A stretch of DNA of 5,806 nucleotides from an uncultured Collinsella sp. (GTDB lineage: Bacteria; Actinomycetota; Coriobacteriia; Coriobacteriales; Coriobacteriaceae), in contig CABUTP010000103.1 in NCBI GenBank assembly GCA_902494545.1, forward strand, positions 1-5,806. Direction: 5' to 3'. The notes under the pieces were generated by a model. The model saw only the letters and a list, made by a program, of their open reading frames with translations. It did not search any database and was not told the origin of the DNA. Position numbers and translations under genes: made by a program. Each line of letters opens with the position of its first letter. Position 1 is the first letter of the stretch. Positions 5,527 to 5,806 of the stretch are shown piece after piece.

Positions 5527-5806
5527 ATGAAGGTTCTTTTGGTCAATGGCAGCCCCAAGGCAAACGGCAACACCGCCCGCGCACTCGCCGAGGTCGCCGA
5601 GCAGCTCAATGCCGAAGGCATTGATACCGAGGTGTTTCAACTGGGCGCCAAGCCCATTCGCGACTGCATTGGCTGTGGCCAGTGCGGCAAGCTTGGCGGT
5701 CGCTGCACCTTTGACGACGACGTGGTGAACGAGCTCATCGCTGCCGCCGAGCAGGCAGACGGTTTTGTCTTTGGCTCGCCCGTCTACTACGCGCACCCCA
5801 GCGGAC
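5527..5806 (+). CDS. Flavodoxin-fold NAD(P)H-dependent oxidoreductase / iron-sulfur flavoprotein-like (partial)
   Basis: The first 93 residues of a flavodoxin-fold protein that continues past the right edge. The N-terminus MKVLLVNGSPKANGNT is the beta1 strand and FMN phosphate-binding loop of the FMN_red family. Residues 47-60 contain four cysteines spaced CX2CX2CX6C (Cys47, 50, 53, 60), close to the cluster that holds a 4Fe-4S centre in archaeal iron-sulfur flavoproteins. GSPVYY at 83-88 is the usual second FMN loop. It is likely a cytoplasmic flavin reductase or electron-transfer protein; the substrate cannot be inferred. The start at ATG 5527 is supported by GGGAG (5516-5520) 6 nt upstream; GTG 5524 is an alternative that adds one residue. 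An extended -10 just upstream suggests its own promoter, so a functional tie to the c-di-GMP genes is not implied. Confidence 0.88.
   Translation, partial: MKVLLVNGSPKANGNTARALAEVAEQLNAEGIDTEVFQLGAKPIRDCIGCGQCGKLGGRCTFDDDVVNELIAAAEQADGFVFGSPVYYAHPSG

Overview
The window looks like chromosome of a moderately GC-rich, gut-type actinobacterium of the class Coriobacteriia, most like Collinsella. This is inferred from the protein style (for example the 'TAFTDQLTGLGNR' type of GGDEF protein) and GC-biased codon third positions, not from a database match. No RNA genes, transposons or CRISPR arrays are visible.

Layout: (1) bases 1-754, minus strand: the N-terminal ~251 residues of a patatin-like phospholipase, running off the left edge. 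(2) 755-1077: a 323-bp intergenic region between divergent genes, holding AT-rich promoter-like sequence. (3) 1078-3794, plus strand: what looks like one ~905-residue cyclic-di-GMP enzyme, GGDEF-PAS-degenerate GGDEF-degenerate GGDEF-EAL. It is split by a -1 type frame change near 2394-2397 into a 443-residue GGDEF-PAS-degenerate GGDEF ORF (1078-2409) and a downstream frame (open 2325-3794, first ATG 2571) with degenerate GGDEF plus an intact EAL phosphodiesterase domain. (4) 3795-3922: a spacer with a perfect 13-bp inverted repeat. (5) 3923-5452: a 509-residue paralogue with GGDEF-PAS-degenerate GGDEF and no EAL domain. (6) 5453-5526: a short spacer with an extended -10 and a hairpin over the ribosome binding site. 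(7) 5527-right edge: the start of an FMN flavoprotein with an iron-sulfur-type cysteine cluster.

The centre is a tandem pair of soluble, PAS-containing cyclic-dinucleotide proteins that share one domain order; only the first carries an EAL module. The proposed logic is synthesis by the N-terminal GGDEF domains, breakdown by the EAL domain, and input through the PAS and degenerate GGDEF domains. Points for a second look: the frame change exactly where the synthase-like half meets the phosphodiesterase half; Asn instead of Asp at the guanine-recognition position of both catalytic-looking GGDEF domains, while all three degenerate ones keep Asp; no RxxD inhibitory site in either active-looking domain; and the inverted repeat without a T-tract between the two genes.
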